Shown here: positions 25,953 to 33,770 of the stretch, in pieces | Numbering within the stretch: the first letter of the stretch is position 1 | Layout: each line of letters begins with the position of its first letter | Source: Terriglobus sp. RCC_193 | Lineage (GTDB): Bacteria > Acidobacteriota > Terriglobia > Terriglobales > Acidobacteriaceae | DNA: 52,853 nucleotides | Assembly (NCBI RefSeq): GCF_041355105.1 | Contig: NZ_JBFUPK010000005.1 | Coordinates: 1-52,853 of the forward strand | Direction of reading: 5' to 3' | Notes under the pieces: generated by a model | Databases searched by the model: none | Told to the model about the DNA's origin: nothing | The model's input: only the letters and a program-made list of their open reading frames with translations | Program-made: the position numbers and the translations under genes

Positions 25953-26051
25953 GGACAAAGCGGGCTGATGGATTCTTCTAGCCCAGCGGGCATGCCTCGC
26001 GCTGACATCCGGACTTTCGTCCACTTACAGCGAGGGCCCCGCCCTTTGTCC
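25953..26051 (-). promoter_or_regulatory. Structured rplA leader, candidate L1 autoregulatory site
   Basis: On the transcribed strand, GGACAAAG (26051-26044) pairs perfectly with CTTTGTCC (25960-25953), closing a domain of about 99 bases. Inside it, CCTCGCTG (26035-26028) pairs with CAGCG..AGG (to 25995). The inner part is a 4-bp stem GGAC-GAAA-GTCC flanked by the internal loop TAAGT / GGATGT. L1 recognises helix 77 of 23S rRNA, which has a similar asymmetric loop next to a short GGAC/GTC-type stem, and mimics of it control L1 operons in other bacteria. The structure is seen in the sequence; L1 binding is inferred. It lies 34 bases upstream of the rplA start. Confidence 0.55.
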
Positions 26052-26214
26052 GCAGCGTAATTTTCACGCTGAACCCGTCCCGAATTGCGATTACTCAACT
26101 GCTGCGGGGAACGAGCCGTTCGGCCGTGGTGTTGGACGGAAGCTGCTTTCGCAACTTCCATGTATTCGAGGACCGCAGGCACTAGGCACACACGGAGGCT
26201 CGGACACTCTTATC

Positions 26215-26243
26215 AGTATGCAGCAGGAGGGATAAAATGTCAA
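26215..26243 (-). promoter_or_regulatory. Sigma-70-type promoter of the rplA-rpoC operon
   Basis: A perfect -35 TTGACA (26243-26238), a 17-base spacer, and -10 CATACT (26220-26215). The predicted start near 26208 gives a leader of about 290 bases containing the candidate L1 site. The plus-strand VanZ gene starts at 26460, so the interval 25919-26459 holds divergent control regions and no supported gene. Confidence 0.65.
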
Positions 26244-26459
26244 GGATGATGCCATTTCACCGTGCGTCTGCGTAAAAACCTTTCCACACCCGTGATTTCT
26301 TCCATCACTAAAACAAGAGGAGAAACACGAGAAACGGATAATAAAGGGCATGGAGTCTGCGACTTAGCCCAATAATTAAGAATGGCACGCCAGTTGCTTA
26401 TCCCTATGTAGACGCGAGGCGGACCACCGTCTCCAGCAACTTCCCGGAGGACTGCAGCT

Positions 26460-27176
26460 ATGGCTATCGCAACAACTGCTCCCACGTCTGTTCGTCATCA
26501 GGCTGCCTGGCTTCCTGTACTTTTCGGTATCGCCGTTATTTGCGCCGAATCCACTAATACGATGGGCGCGAACCACACAGGCATCTGGCTGTCTCAGCTT
26601 GCCGCGTGGTCCGGTCATCCGGGCGGCCCGTTTGCCCTGATCAACCATCTCCTGCGCAAGTCGGGCCATTTTACCGGCTATGGCCTGCTGGGAATCTTCT
26701 TTGCGCGTGGCTGGTACTCCGTACTGCGGCGCCGCCTGGTTGCCAGTTGGAGCACGCTTCGTTTACGCGCAGCGATGTTCGGCATCCTCTCAACGGCTGT
26801 GGTTGCCTCTGCTGATGAGATCCACCAGATCTTCTTGCCGACGCGCGGCGCGTCTGTGTGGGACGTCCTGCTCGATACCAGCGGGGCCGTGGTGTTAAAT
26901 ACCCTGTTTCTTGCGTTTTTGGCGGCGCGGCGCAATGCCCTGCTGCATCCGCAAGCCCAGTTCATCACGCTGGGATTGTCCTTTGCGCAGTTGCCAGAGC
27001 AGTTTGCAAACTCGCACGATGTACGTGTCCTGCGCGTTCAGTCTGCGAAGGGGATCGCCGAACTCCGCCGCGGTGTGCGTAATACAAAACGCTGGTCCGC
27101 GCCGTCTCTTCGGACACCTACCTTTATTCGCTTGCAGAGCGTAACAACTTCCCTATCAAGAAAGACAGAAGAATAA
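26460..27176 (+). CDS. VanZ-family membrane protein with long C-terminal extension
   Basis: The predicted protein is 238 residues; GGAGG lies about nine bases before the ATG. The VanZ core (about 15-160) has about four membrane helices and the family motifs HLLRKSGHFTGYGLLG and ASADEIHQIFLPTRGASVWDVLLDTSGA. VanZ proteins are linked to low-level glycopeptide tolerance, but the biochemical activity is not settled. Residues from about 165 on are basic, lack hydrophobic segments and look unrelated to the family. The last 53 bases overlap the end of the convergent second VanZ gene, so this tail may have arisen by loss of an earlier stop. No terminator is visible between the two genes. Confidence 0.85.
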   Translation: MAIATTAPTSVRHQAAWLPVLFGIAVICAESTNTMGANHTGIWLSQLAAWSGHPGGPFALINHLLRKSGHFTGYGLLGIFFARGWYSVLRRRLVASWSTLRLRAAMFGILSTAVVASADEIHQIFLPTRGASVWDVLLDTSGAVVLNTLFLAFLAARRNALLHPQAQFITLGLSFAQLPEQFANSHDVRVLRVQSAKGIAELRRGVRNTKRWSAPSLRTPTFIRLQSVTTSLSRKTEE

Positions 27177-27648
27177 AACAAACCGCACCGGAAGTATCGA
27201 GCCAGACGTCGGATACCATCCCGGTGCGGTCTGCCATGAAGCTTTGGTGCAGCTCATCCAGCGACGCCACCAGCGTGGTGCAGGCAATGGCCATCACCAT
27301 GGCATAGCCCCGCCAAACGCTCTCCGCACGATGCTTCATGGGTACCAGCCAGAAGAGTAACCATGCTCGCAACCATGCGAGTCCAAGCAGACCGTAGCCA
27401 GTGAAATGGCCTGTCTTACGGATGTGATGGTGGATCTCCAGCCATCGTGTATCGGATACCTGTCCTGCAATCGCCTGATAGAGCGCGCGCAGCCATCCCG
27501 AGGTGTGATCGGAGGAGAAGGCGTGCGTTGATTCAATCGCGATAGCCGCCAGCATGGCCAGGACCGGCAACCATGTACGGAACAGCCAGACCCAAAATGT
27601 TCGGGCCCCGGGAGCTTCGTCTCCTCCTATCAAAATGGGGCGCTTCAT
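27124..27648 (-). CDS. VanZ-family membrane protein
   Basis: The predicted protein is 174 residues with about four membrane helices (starting about 20, 80, 115 and 150). The motifs HHIRKTGHFTGYGLLGLAWLRAW and LVASLDELHQSFMADRTGMVSDVWLDTSGA match those of the plus-strand VanZ protein at 26460 closely, so the two are paralogues in tail-to-tail orientation. Its start codon overlaps the stop of the upstream membrane protein gene by four bases (ATGA), so it is translationally coupled to that gene. Function is unknown beyond the family link to cell-envelope resistance. Confidence 0.9.
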   Translation of the reverse strand: MKRPILIGGDEAPGARTFWVWLFRTWLPVLAMLAAIAIESTHAFSSDHTSGWLRALYQAIAGQVSDTRWLEIHHHIRKTGHFTGYGLLGLAWLRAWLLFWLVPMKHRAESVWRGYAMVMAIACTTLVASLDELHQSFMADRTGMVSDVWLDTSGAVCFILLSFLIGKLLRSASE

Positions 27649-28688
27649 GCGGTTGCTGACGAAGCAGTGTCGTCACTCTCCTGCAGGAGGTAGCGAACAA
27701 TGATGCTCGCTGCAGGTATGACAAGCAACAGGTAGAACGGTACGAAGATACGGATTTCCTTAATGGACCCGACGGCATACCAGAGCGGCAGGTAAAGCAA
27801 AGATGCCCCAAGACAAATCCAGTCAACAGGACGCAGCAAGCGACGCTGCACAAACGCTCCCCAATAGATGGGCACAACCGGCAGGGTAGCGGTCACGAAT
27901 GTCACCAGGAAAGTACGAGTCAGGTTCATTCTCCACATGAACACGGGAGTGCCCGGCGGATAGATGAGATGGGGAAACGCTACACGTTGCATATAGAGCT
28001 GTACGCCGCCAGCGATGAGTGCAATTGCTGCTCCAATCCCCACCATCAGCCAGCGTGGCCCCAGCCGATCCAACAGCCCACACACTGCCAGCAAAAACAG
28101 CGCAGCTCCTAACGTGAATGCCACGTCGCTGCGGACCACTCCCTGCCACGCACTGAGCAGGAGTAATGGCGCAAGGAAGAACCGCTTGTCCGCGACGCGT
28201 TGAAGAATCCACACCGCACATACGAGGAAAAACGCGGATGGGATAGTTACATTCCGGAGCCAGTCCATCGTCCACACGAATGGAAAGTGTGCCGCGGCAA
28301 GAGCCATTGAGATCGCCGCCACCCTGCGCGGATAGGCTGTTCGCGAAAGGCTGTAGCCACTGGCCACAAGGCTATACAGAAGGATCAGGGCAGCAGACCC
28401 AAACAGAAAATCAAACGACGCTAAAATCCCGGCAAGAGAAAAACCTGGCACTATCCCCTTCACCAGATGCATGAGAAAAGGAATACCCACACGGTAGGCT
28501 TCTGGAGCATAGACATGATGGAGTTCCTCTGCCTGGCTCAACGTCGGCGTTATCTGTTCCAGTTGCGCCCAACGCTCCCGGATCACCCGCGCAAGCACCA
28601 GCATGGAACAAAACACATAAAACAACACAACAAAGCGCTCTCTACGGAGAGAGGCGCGTCCTTCTATCTGCTGCATCGAGTCAAGCAA
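27645..28688 (-). CDS. Polytopic membrane protein, function unknown
   Basis: The predicted protein is 347 residues from a TTG at 28688 with GAGG about eight bases upstream; an ATG at 28676 has no ribosome-binding site. About nine or ten membrane helices run through the whole chain (for example 20-37, 85-110, 122-138, 150-165, 172-185, 193-207, 215-232, 265-285 and 310-338). The periplasmic-looking loop after the first helix contains EELHHVYAPEAYRVGIP. The general shape (loop after the first helix, many helices, no soluble domain) resembles polyprenol-dependent glycosyltransferases of the GT-C type, but I see no firm motif, so this is only a possibility. It is coupled by a four-base overlap to the VanZ gene downstream. 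Confidence 0.75.
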   Translation of the reverse strand: MLDSMQQIEGRASLRRERFVVLFYVFCSMLVLARVIRERWAQLEQITPTLSQAEELHHVYAPEAYRVGIPFLMHLVKGIVPGFSLAGILASFDFLFGSAALILLYSLVASGYSLSRTAYPRRVAAISMALAAAHFPFVWTMDWLRNVTIPSAFFLVCAVWILQRVADKRFFLAPLLLLSAWQGVVRSDVAFTLGAALFLLAVCGLLDRLGPRWLMVGIGAAIALIAGGVQLYMQRVAFPHLIYPPGTPVFMWRMNLTRTFLVTFVTATLPVVPIYWGAFVQRRLLRPVDWICLGASLLYLPLWYAVGSIKEIRIFVPFYLLLVIPAASIIVRYLLQESDDTASSATA

Positions 28689-28789
28689 TGTGTATCCTCA
28701 CCGGTTCTCAGATCCACGGGCGAAAACCGTTTAAACAATCGGGATTTCAGCTACTGTAGCATTCGGAATTTGCTTGCATGTAAAGCCGG

Positions 28790-28816
28790 AAAAGGGCCAC
28801 AACGGTATGTGGCCCT
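28790..28816 (-). terminator. Terminator of the alpha ribosomal operon (after rplQ)
   Basis: A 9-bp stem AGGGCCACA/TGTGGCCCT (28793-28801 with 28808-28816) is followed on the minus strand by TTTTCC. It lies about 30 bases after the rplQ stop and closes the long ribosomal cluster. Confidence 0.75.
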
Positions 28817-28844
28817 CTCCTGCGATTCAGTATCGAAATCTGAT

Positions 28845-29315
28845 TTATGCAGCTTCGCTGTTCTCGTCGCCGCCCTGCTCGGCAAGCTGCTTCTGCAGCT
28901 CTTCGCGCTTCTTCGTCTTCAGGTCTTCACGCTTCTGCTGCTTCGCGCCCAGTTCCTTCTCAGCGCCCAGCAGCTCGATGATGGCCTTTTCGCCGCCATC
29001 GCCCTGACGGAAGCCCGCCTTCACGATGCGCAGATAGCCGCCCTGACGATCGCCGTAACGCGGAGCCACGGTCGCAAACAGACGCGTCACGGACGCGTCC
29101 GTCATCAGGAACGCAAGAGCCTGACGACGCGAATGCACATCGCCCTTCTTGCCCAGGGTAATCATCTTTTCAATCAGCGGGCGAACAGCCTTGGCCTTGG
29201 CCAGGGTCGTCTCCACGCGATCTTCAATCAGAACCGAGGTGACCAGGTTGCGCAGAAGTGCGCGGCGGTGGCTCGGATTCCGTCCAAGTTTATTTCCAGC
29301 TTTGCGATGACGCAT
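28845..29315 (-). CDS. rplQ: 50S ribosomal protein L17
   Basis: The predicted protein is 156 residues. The core (1-118: [57 protein letters not shown]) is standard L17. About 38 further residues form a highly charged Lys/Glu/Gln tail, probably helical and surface exposed. It is the last gene of the alpha operon, separated from rpoA by a 176-base spacer rich in AGCTAAAAGC-type repeats and an 12-bp hairpin. Confidence 0.98.
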   Translation of the reverse strand: MRHRKAGNKLGRNPSHRRALLRNLVTSVLIEDRVETTLAKAKAVRPLIEKMITLGKKGDVHSRRQALAFLMTDASVTRLFATVAPRYGDRQGGYLRIVKAGFRQGDGGEKAIIELLGAEKELGAKQQKREDLKTKKREELQKQLAEQGGDENSEAA

Positions 29316-29369
29316 AGTACTTACCTTCCAATTTCAAATTCGACGGCTCGCACTGGAGCGCATCGCTAA

Positions 29370-29491
29370 CACTTAGCTTTTAGCCACTAGCTCTTAGCTT
29401 ATCGCTTCTGGCGAATACCCAGAAGGAAGCTAAGTGCTTCGCTCTGCCGCTGGCTCTTAACTCATTGCGTTAAGAGCCAGCGACTAAGAGC
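29370..29491. repeat. AGCTAAAAGC-type repeats and hairpin in the rpoA-rplQ spacer
   Basis: TTAGCTTTTAGCCACTAGCTCTTAGC-like words at 29376-29400 match those between rplA and rplJ. A perfect 12-bp hairpin CTGGCTCTTAAC/GTTAAGAGCCAG lies at 29450-29480, just after the rpoA stop. No T-run follows it. Confidence 0.6.
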
Positions 29492-30583
29492 TTAGAAGTT
29501 TTCCGTCTCCGGCATCACGAGGTCGTCCTCGTCTTCTTCGTCTTCTTCATCATCGAAGTTGCCGAAGGAGGCTGCCAGCGTTGCCGCAGGCAGAACCGAG
29601 GTCGGTCCCGGGACCGGGTTGCCCTGTTCGTCGATCTTCATGCCGAGCGAAAGGCCCATCTGAGCAAGGATTTCCTTGATCTCGTTCAGGCTCTTGCGGC
29701 CGAAGTTCTTCGTCTTCAGCATCTCGGCTTCGGTCTTCTGAATCAATTCACCGATCGTCGAGATGTTTGCGTTCTTCAGGCAGTTGTAGCTGCGAACCGA
29801 AAGTTCCAGTTCTTCCACCGAACGGTTCAGGTTGTCGTTACGCAGAGCCGGGCCGTCGTGCGATCCATCCAGGCCGCTCTCCAGTTCCTCTTCAAAGTTG
29901 ATAAAGATCGTCATGTGATCCTTCATCAGCTTTGCCGAGAGACCGAGCGCATCCGCCGGAAGCACCGTGCCGTTCGTCCAGATTTCGATGGTCAGCTTGT
30001 CATAGTCGGTGATCTGACCGAGACGTGCCGCCTCAACTGCGTAGTTCACCTTACGTACAGGCGAGTGAACCGAATCCACCGGGATGAAGCCGATGCCAAG
30101 ATCCGGATCAAAATTCTTGTCTGCCGAAACGTAGCCGCGGCCACGCTTCAAGCGCATTTCCATGTCCAGCTTGCCGCCTTCGGACACGGTTGCGATGTAG
30201 ATGTCCTTGTCCAGGATCTCTACGTCGCCGTCCGCTTCGATCATGCCACTGGTAACAACACCGGGCTGGTCTGCGCGGAGGTACAGAGCCTTCGGGCCGT
30301 CGCCGTTCAGCTTGAACGGGATCTGCTTCAGGTTCAGGATGATGTCGGTCGCGTCTTCCACCACACCGGTGATCGACTGGAACTCGTGCAGCACGCCTTC
30401 AATCTTCACAGCAGTAACTGCGGCGCCTTCAATGGAGCTGAGCAGGGTGCGGCGCAGGCTGTTGCCTACTGTCGTACCAAAGCCACGCTCAAAGGGCTGC
30501 GCGCTGAACTTACCGTACTTCTCCGTCAGCGTTTCGGTGTCAACCGCAAGACGCTTCGGCTTCTGAAAACCTCTCCACAACAT
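29492..30583 (-). CDS. rpoA: RNA polymerase alpha subunit
   Basis: The predicted protein is 363 residues against about 330-340 in most bacteria. The N-terminal assembly domain ([12 protein letters not shown] ... [24 protein letters not shown]) and the C-terminal DNA- and activator-binding domain ([22 protein letters not shown] ... [14 protein letters not shown]) are both complete. The extra length is a tail after [10 protein letters not shown], dominated by Asp and Glu (about 24 residues, encoded near 29495-29566). It sits between rpsD and rplQ as in canonical alpha operons. Confidence 0.99.
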   Translation of the reverse strand: MLWRGFQKPKRLAVDTETLTEKYGKFSAQPFERGFGTTVGNSLRRTLLSSIEGAAVTAVKIEGVLHEFQSITGVVEDATDIILNLKQIPFKLNGDGPKALYLRADQPGVVTSGMIEADGDVEILDKDIYIATVSEGGKLDMEMRLKRGRGYVSADKNFDPDLGIGFIPVDSVHSPVRKVNYAVEAARLGQITDYDKLTIEIWTNGTVLPADALGLSAKLMKDHMTIFINFEEELESGLDGSHDGPALRNDNLNRSVEELELSVRSYNCLKNANISTIGELIQKTEAEMLKTKNFGRKSLNEIKEILAQMGLSLGMKIDEQGNPVPGPTSVLPAATLAASFGNFDDEEDEEDEDDLVMPETENF

Positions 30584-30754
30584 GGGGTACTCTCCTCATT
30601 TCCTGGCTTCAACACAACCGCGAAGCATTTTGCGATGCGTGAAGGTCGGTTCCTTCGGTTGAGTCACTTCAGGGAACCCTGTATTGCTACAGAGCCCCAG
30701 GTGGGACTTACGGCCATAACATCGAGTGGCCGTGCCTCGATCCGAAGCAGCTAC

Positions 30755-30786
30755 GCGGCAGATGCGGGCGAACCCGCATCTGCCGC
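30755..30786 (-). other. Strong UUCG hairpin between rpsD and rpoA
   Basis: A perfect 14-bp stem GCGGCAGATGCGGG/CCCGCATCTGCCGC closes a UUCG loop on the transcribed strand, 6 bases after the rpsD stop. There is no T-run, so it is more likely a 3'-end stabiliser or a partial attenuator than a terminator. A second small inverted repeat ATCGAG/CTCGAT lies at 30721-30741. Confidence 0.6.
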
Positions 30787-30792
30787 TATGGC

Positions 30793-31422
30793 TTACTTCG
30801 AGTACAGTTCGACGATCAGCTGCTCGTTGACCGGGATCTGGATCTCTTCGCGCTTCGGCAGAGCGATCACCTTCACGGAACGGGCTTCACGATCAATCTG
30901 CAGCCAGGTGGGCTGCGCCAGACCTGCGTGGAACTGTGCTGCACCTTCCACGATGTCGAGCTTCTTCGTTGCTTCCTTCAGCTCGACCGTGTCGCCGACC
31001 TTAACCTGATAGGAAGGAATATTCACCTTCTTGCCGTTCACCAGCACATGGCCGTGACGGACAATCTGACGGCTCTGGCGACGCGACAGGGCAAAGCCCG
31101 CGCGGTACACCAGTGCATCCAGACGACGCTCAAGCTGCTGCAGCAGCAGTTCGCCGGTAACGCCGGTCTTGTTCGATGCCTTCTCGTAGTAAGCGCGGAA
31201 CTGCGATTCCAACGTGAAGTAGATGCGCTTTGCCTTCTGCTTTTCACGAAGCTGCAGACCGTAGCCCACAATCTTCTTCGCGCGTGCCTGGCCATGCTGC
31301 CCCGGGGGGAAGTTGCGCTTGTCGATGGCGCACTTCTCGGAGAAGCAACGCGAACCCTTCAAAAACAGCTTGACGCCATCGCGCCGGCAAAGACGGCAGA
31401 CAGCTCCTGTATAACGTGCCAT
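30793..31422 (-). CDS. rpsD: 30S ribosomal protein S4 (zinc-binding form)
   Basis: The predicted protein is 209 residues, full length. S4 nucleates 30S assembly on the 16S 5' domain and can autoregulate the alpha operon. The N-terminus keeps Cys9, Cys12, Cys26 and Cys31 (CRLCRR ... GSRCFSEKC), the zinc-binding C+ form. The S4 RNA-binding domain follows ([40 protein letters not shown]). It lies between rpsK and rpoA; the rpsK-rpsD spacer carries a CGTTGCTC inverted-repeat element. Confidence 0.99.
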   Translation of the reverse strand: MARYTGAVCRLCRRDGVKLFLKGSRCFSEKCAIDKRNFPPGQHGQARAKKIVGYGLQLREKQKAKRIYFTLESQFRAYYEKASNKTGVTGELLLQQLERRLDALVYRAGFALSRRQSRQIVRHGHVLVNGKKVNIPSYQVKVGDTVELKEATKKLDIVEGAAQFHAGLAQPTWLQIDREARSVKVIALPKREEIQIPVNEQLIVELYSK

Positions 31423-31513
31423 TGAATCTTTCTCTCTTTCCTGACTTCAGGTGACGATCGCTTTACAGGCCGGCAGCCCTTCATCGCGATCCAAATTACG
31501 CTTCCTCGTCTCT

Positions 31514-31571
31514 GTCGTTGCTCTCGTTGCTCCCGTCCAAAAACGAGAGCAACGAAAAACGCGAGCAACGA
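31514..31571. repeat. CGTTGCTC-type inverted repeat, copy 1 (rpsK-rpsD spacer)
   Basis: Two CGTTGCTC words facing two GAGCAACG words (arms about 31514-31532 and 31544-31571) can fold into a long imperfect hairpin. Related copies lie at 37003-37088 and 39428-39484. Confidence 0.6.
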
Positions 31572-31584
31572 AAGAAACAAAATC

Positions 31585-32007
31585 TTACACGCGGCGACGC
31601 TTCGGCGGGCGGCAGCCGTTGTGCGGGATCGGCGTGACGTCGCGGATGCTACGCACATCGATACCGGCAGCAGCCAGCGCACGTACTGCCGACTCGCGGC
31701 CCGAACCGGGGCCGGAAACGCGCACGTCCACCGAACGCAGACCGTGATCGCGAGCAGCGGTGGCAGCGTTCATAGCAGCCTGCTGTGCCGCGAACGGCGT
31801 GCCCTTACGCGATCCACGGAAGCCGAGCGAACCCGAGCTCTTCCAGCTGAGCGTGTTGCCCTGCTGGTCTGTGATGGTCACGATGGTGTTGTTGAACGAT
31901 GCCTGGATGAATACCAGACCGTACGGGACATTTTTCCGTTCCCGCTTCTTAAACTTCTTGCCCTTGCCAGTCTTGCCGGCGCCTGCCTGCTTAGTTGCCT
32001 TAGCCAT
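31585..32007 (-). CDS. rpsK: 30S ribosomal protein S11
   Basis: The predicted protein is 140 residues. After a basic N-terminus ([19 protein letters not shown]) the S11 core is intact: [38 protein letters not shown] and the C-terminal [13 protein letters not shown]. It helps form the 30S platform and the Shine-Dalgarno channel. Its start codon overlaps the rpsM stop by one base, so the two are translationally coupled. Confidence 0.98.
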   Translation of the reverse strand: MAKATKQAGAGKTGKGKKFKKRERKNVPYGLVFIQASFNNTIVTITDQQGNTLSWKSSGSLGFRGSRKGTPFAAQQAAMNAATAARDHGLRSVDVRVSGPGSGRESAVRALAAAGIDVRSIRDVTPIPHNGCRPPKRRRV

Positions 32008-32387
32008 TACTTGGTCGCCTTCTTCTTTCCGGCAACCGTGCCCTTACGGGGGCCTTTGCGCGTGCGGGCGTTCGTGTGGGTGCGCTGTCCGCGAACAGGC
32101 AGGTTACGGCGGTGACGGATACCGCGGTAGCTCTGGATTTCCATCAGGCGCTTAATGTTCAGACCGATTTCCTTGCGGAGATCGCCTTCAATGCCGCCTT
32201 CCTGCTCGATGACTGCACGGATCTTGTTCAGCTCATCTTCGTCCAGCGTGCTTACCTTGCGCAGCGGATCAATTTCCGCCTTCGCAAGAATCTGCAGCGC
32301 GCGAGAGTCGCCGATTCCGTAGATATAAGTGAGTCCGATGCGTGCCTGCTTGTTGTTGGGCACATCGACTCCGGCAATACGTGCCAT
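32007..32387 (-). CDS. rpsM: 30S ribosomal protein S13
   Basis: The predicted protein is 126 residues. It starts [20 protein letters not shown] and ends with the [19 protein letters not shown] stretch plus a Lys-rich tail that reaches tRNA in the P site. S13 forms bridges between the subunits in the 30S head. It follows rpmJ after a 193-base spacer that contains several hairpins and could hold a regulatory leader. Confidence 0.98.
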   Translation of the reverse strand: MARIAGVDVPNNKQARIGLTYIYGIGDSRALQILAKAEIDPLRKVSTLDEDELNKIRAVIEQEGGIEGDLRKEIGLNIKRLMEIQSYRGIRHRRNLPVRGQRTHTNARTRKGPRKGTVAGKKKATK

Positions 32388-32580
32388 GTGTCTTTCCTCG
32401 TGTACTTCTTGGCCCTGACGCTGTCGTACAGGACCGGGTTATGCGGTGTGACCCGGGGTTCATCGCAAGCCTTTGCTTCGGCTAACTCGCCCCTGAGGAA
32501 CGTCTTCACACTTAGAAAGTCCTGCCTAAGTGGAAGCCGCGGGTTCCGCGGTGTTTGTTACTCAAACAAGCTGCAGCAGG
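32388..32580 (-). other. Hairpin-rich rpmJ-rpsM spacer
   Basis: This 193-base spacer has CCGCGG-AA-CCCGCGG (about 32544-32558) and a 7-bp hairpin CACTTAG/CTAAGTG (about 32513-32536) on the transcribed strand. It precedes rpsM, the first gene under S4 control in gammaproteobacteria, so a regulatory role is possible; I see no recognisable S4 pseudoknot. Confidence 0.35.
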
Positions 32581-32694
32581 TTATCCCTGACGCTGCTTGT
32601 GCTTTGCGATTTCGCAGATCACTCGTACAACACCCTTGCGGTGAACGATCTGGCACTTGTCGCAAATCTTCTTAACGGAAGCGCGTACCTTCAT
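32581..32694 (-). CDS. rpmJ: 50S ribosomal protein L36 (zinc-binding)
   Basis: The predicted protein is 37 residues, the usual length. It starts [20 protein letters not shown] and keeps the zinc ligands Cys11, Cys14, Cys27 and His32 (C+ form). It lies between infA (59 bases) and rpsM in the canonical position. Confidence 0.97.
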   Translation of the reverse strand: MKVRASVKKICDKCQIVHRKGVVRVICEIAKHKQRQG

Positions 32695-32753
32695 TTGCTT
32701 CTTTCCTTCTTCAGCGGCTCATACTTCCGGCCGCTGTTCTGTTCTCGCTACGA

Positions 32754-32972
32754 CTACTTGTAGCGGTACACAATTCGCCCGCGGTTCAAGTCATACGGGC
32801 TCAACTCAATAGCGACACGGTCCCCGGGGAGGATACGGATGAAGTTCTTGCGCATGCGGCCGGAAACGTGGGCCAGCACCTGGTGCTTGTTCTCCAGTTC
32901 CACCTTAAACATCGCGTTCGGCAGTGTCTCTACGACCACCGCCATGACTTCAATTGCATCTTCCTTCGGCAA
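32754..32972 (-). CDS. infA: Translation initiation factor IF-1
   Basis: The predicted protein is 72 residues, the exact usual length, a single OB-fold: [40 protein letters not shown] and [18 protein letters not shown]-1 blocks the A site of the 30S subunit during initiation. It is 39 bases downstream of map and 59 bases upstream of rpmJ, the standard order. Confidence 0.99.
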   Translation of the reverse strand: MPKEDAIEVMAVVVETLPNAMFKVELENKHQVLAHVSGRMRKNFIRILPGDRVAIELSPYDLNRGRIVYRYK

Positions 32973-33011
32973 ACCGTCTCCTTGTAACTACTCAACCACT
33001 ACAAACTTCAC

Positions 33012-33761
33012 TTACTGCGTCAGGACGACCGGGCCATCTTTGGTAACAGCCACCGTGTGTTCGAAGTGGGCGCTCATGCTGCCGTCCGTCGTCACCGCGG
33101 TCCATCCGTCCTTCAACACCTTCACGTCAGCCGTTCCAGCGTTGATCATCGGCTCGATGGCAAGCACCATGCCCGCCTTGAGCTTCGTTCCTTTGCCACG
33201 CGTTCCGTAGTTCGGAACCTGCGGGTCTTCGTGCATGTTCCTGCCGATGCCGTGTCCCACAAAATCGCGGACCACGCCGTAACCTTCGGCTTCGCACATC
33301 TCCTGCACTGCGGCGCCAATATCACCAACTGTGCCACCGACGCGTACTTCCTGAATCGCCTGCTCAAGCGACGCCTTCGTCACATCCAGCAGCTTGCGTG
33401 TCTCCTGGCTGATTCGGCCCACGGGATAGGTGCCCGCCGCGTCCGAGTAATACCCTTCCAGAATCACGCCGCAGTCCACCGACACAATGTCGCCTTCCTG
33501 CAGAACCTTCTTCTCCGAGGGGATACCGTGGATCACCTCGCTGTTCACCGAAGTGCACAGGCAGCAGGGGTAATCGTTGTACCCCTTAAATGCCGGCTTA
33601 CCACCCAGCTCACGAATCTTCGCCTCGGCAACGCGCTCCAGGTCCATGGTGGTAGCACCCGGCTTCACTGCCGCTTCCACTGCCATGTGGACCTGACGCA
33701 GGATGCGTCCGCTTGCACGCATCTTCTCGATTTCCTGCGGTGTTTTAATCGCGATCGCCAT
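33012..33761 (-). CDS. map: Methionine aminopeptidase, type I
   Basis: The predicted protein is 249 residues. It removes the initiator methionine from new proteins. The pita-bread fold ligands are all present: His78 (VIHGIPSE), Asp96 and Asp107 (SVDCG ... GYYSDAAG), His170 (GHGIGRNMHEDP), Glu203 (LAIEPMI) and Glu234 (HFEHTVAV). There is no N-terminal SH3-type extension. It follows adk with only nine bases between them and precedes infA, so these are cotranscribed. Confidence 0.98.
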   Translation of the reverse strand: MAIAIKTPQEIEKMRASGRILRQVHMAVEAAVKPGATTMDLERVAEAKIRELGGKPAFKGYNDYPCCLCTSVNSEVIHGIPSEKKVLQEGDIVSVDCGVILEGYYSDAAGTYPVGRISQETRKLLDVTKASLEQAIQEVRVGGTVGDIGAAVQEMCEAEGYGVVRDFVGHGIGRNMHEDPQVPNYGTRGKGTKLKAGMVLAIEPMINAGTADVKVLKDGWTAVTTDGSMSAHFEHTVAVTKDGPVVLTQ

Positions 33762-33770
33762 CGGTACTGC

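Noticed and set aside
25981-26060. Possible RNase P or tmRNA gene, from GAAAGTCCGG-like text
   Set aside because: The segment is too short, lacks the other conserved regions and is explained better as a structured rplA leader.
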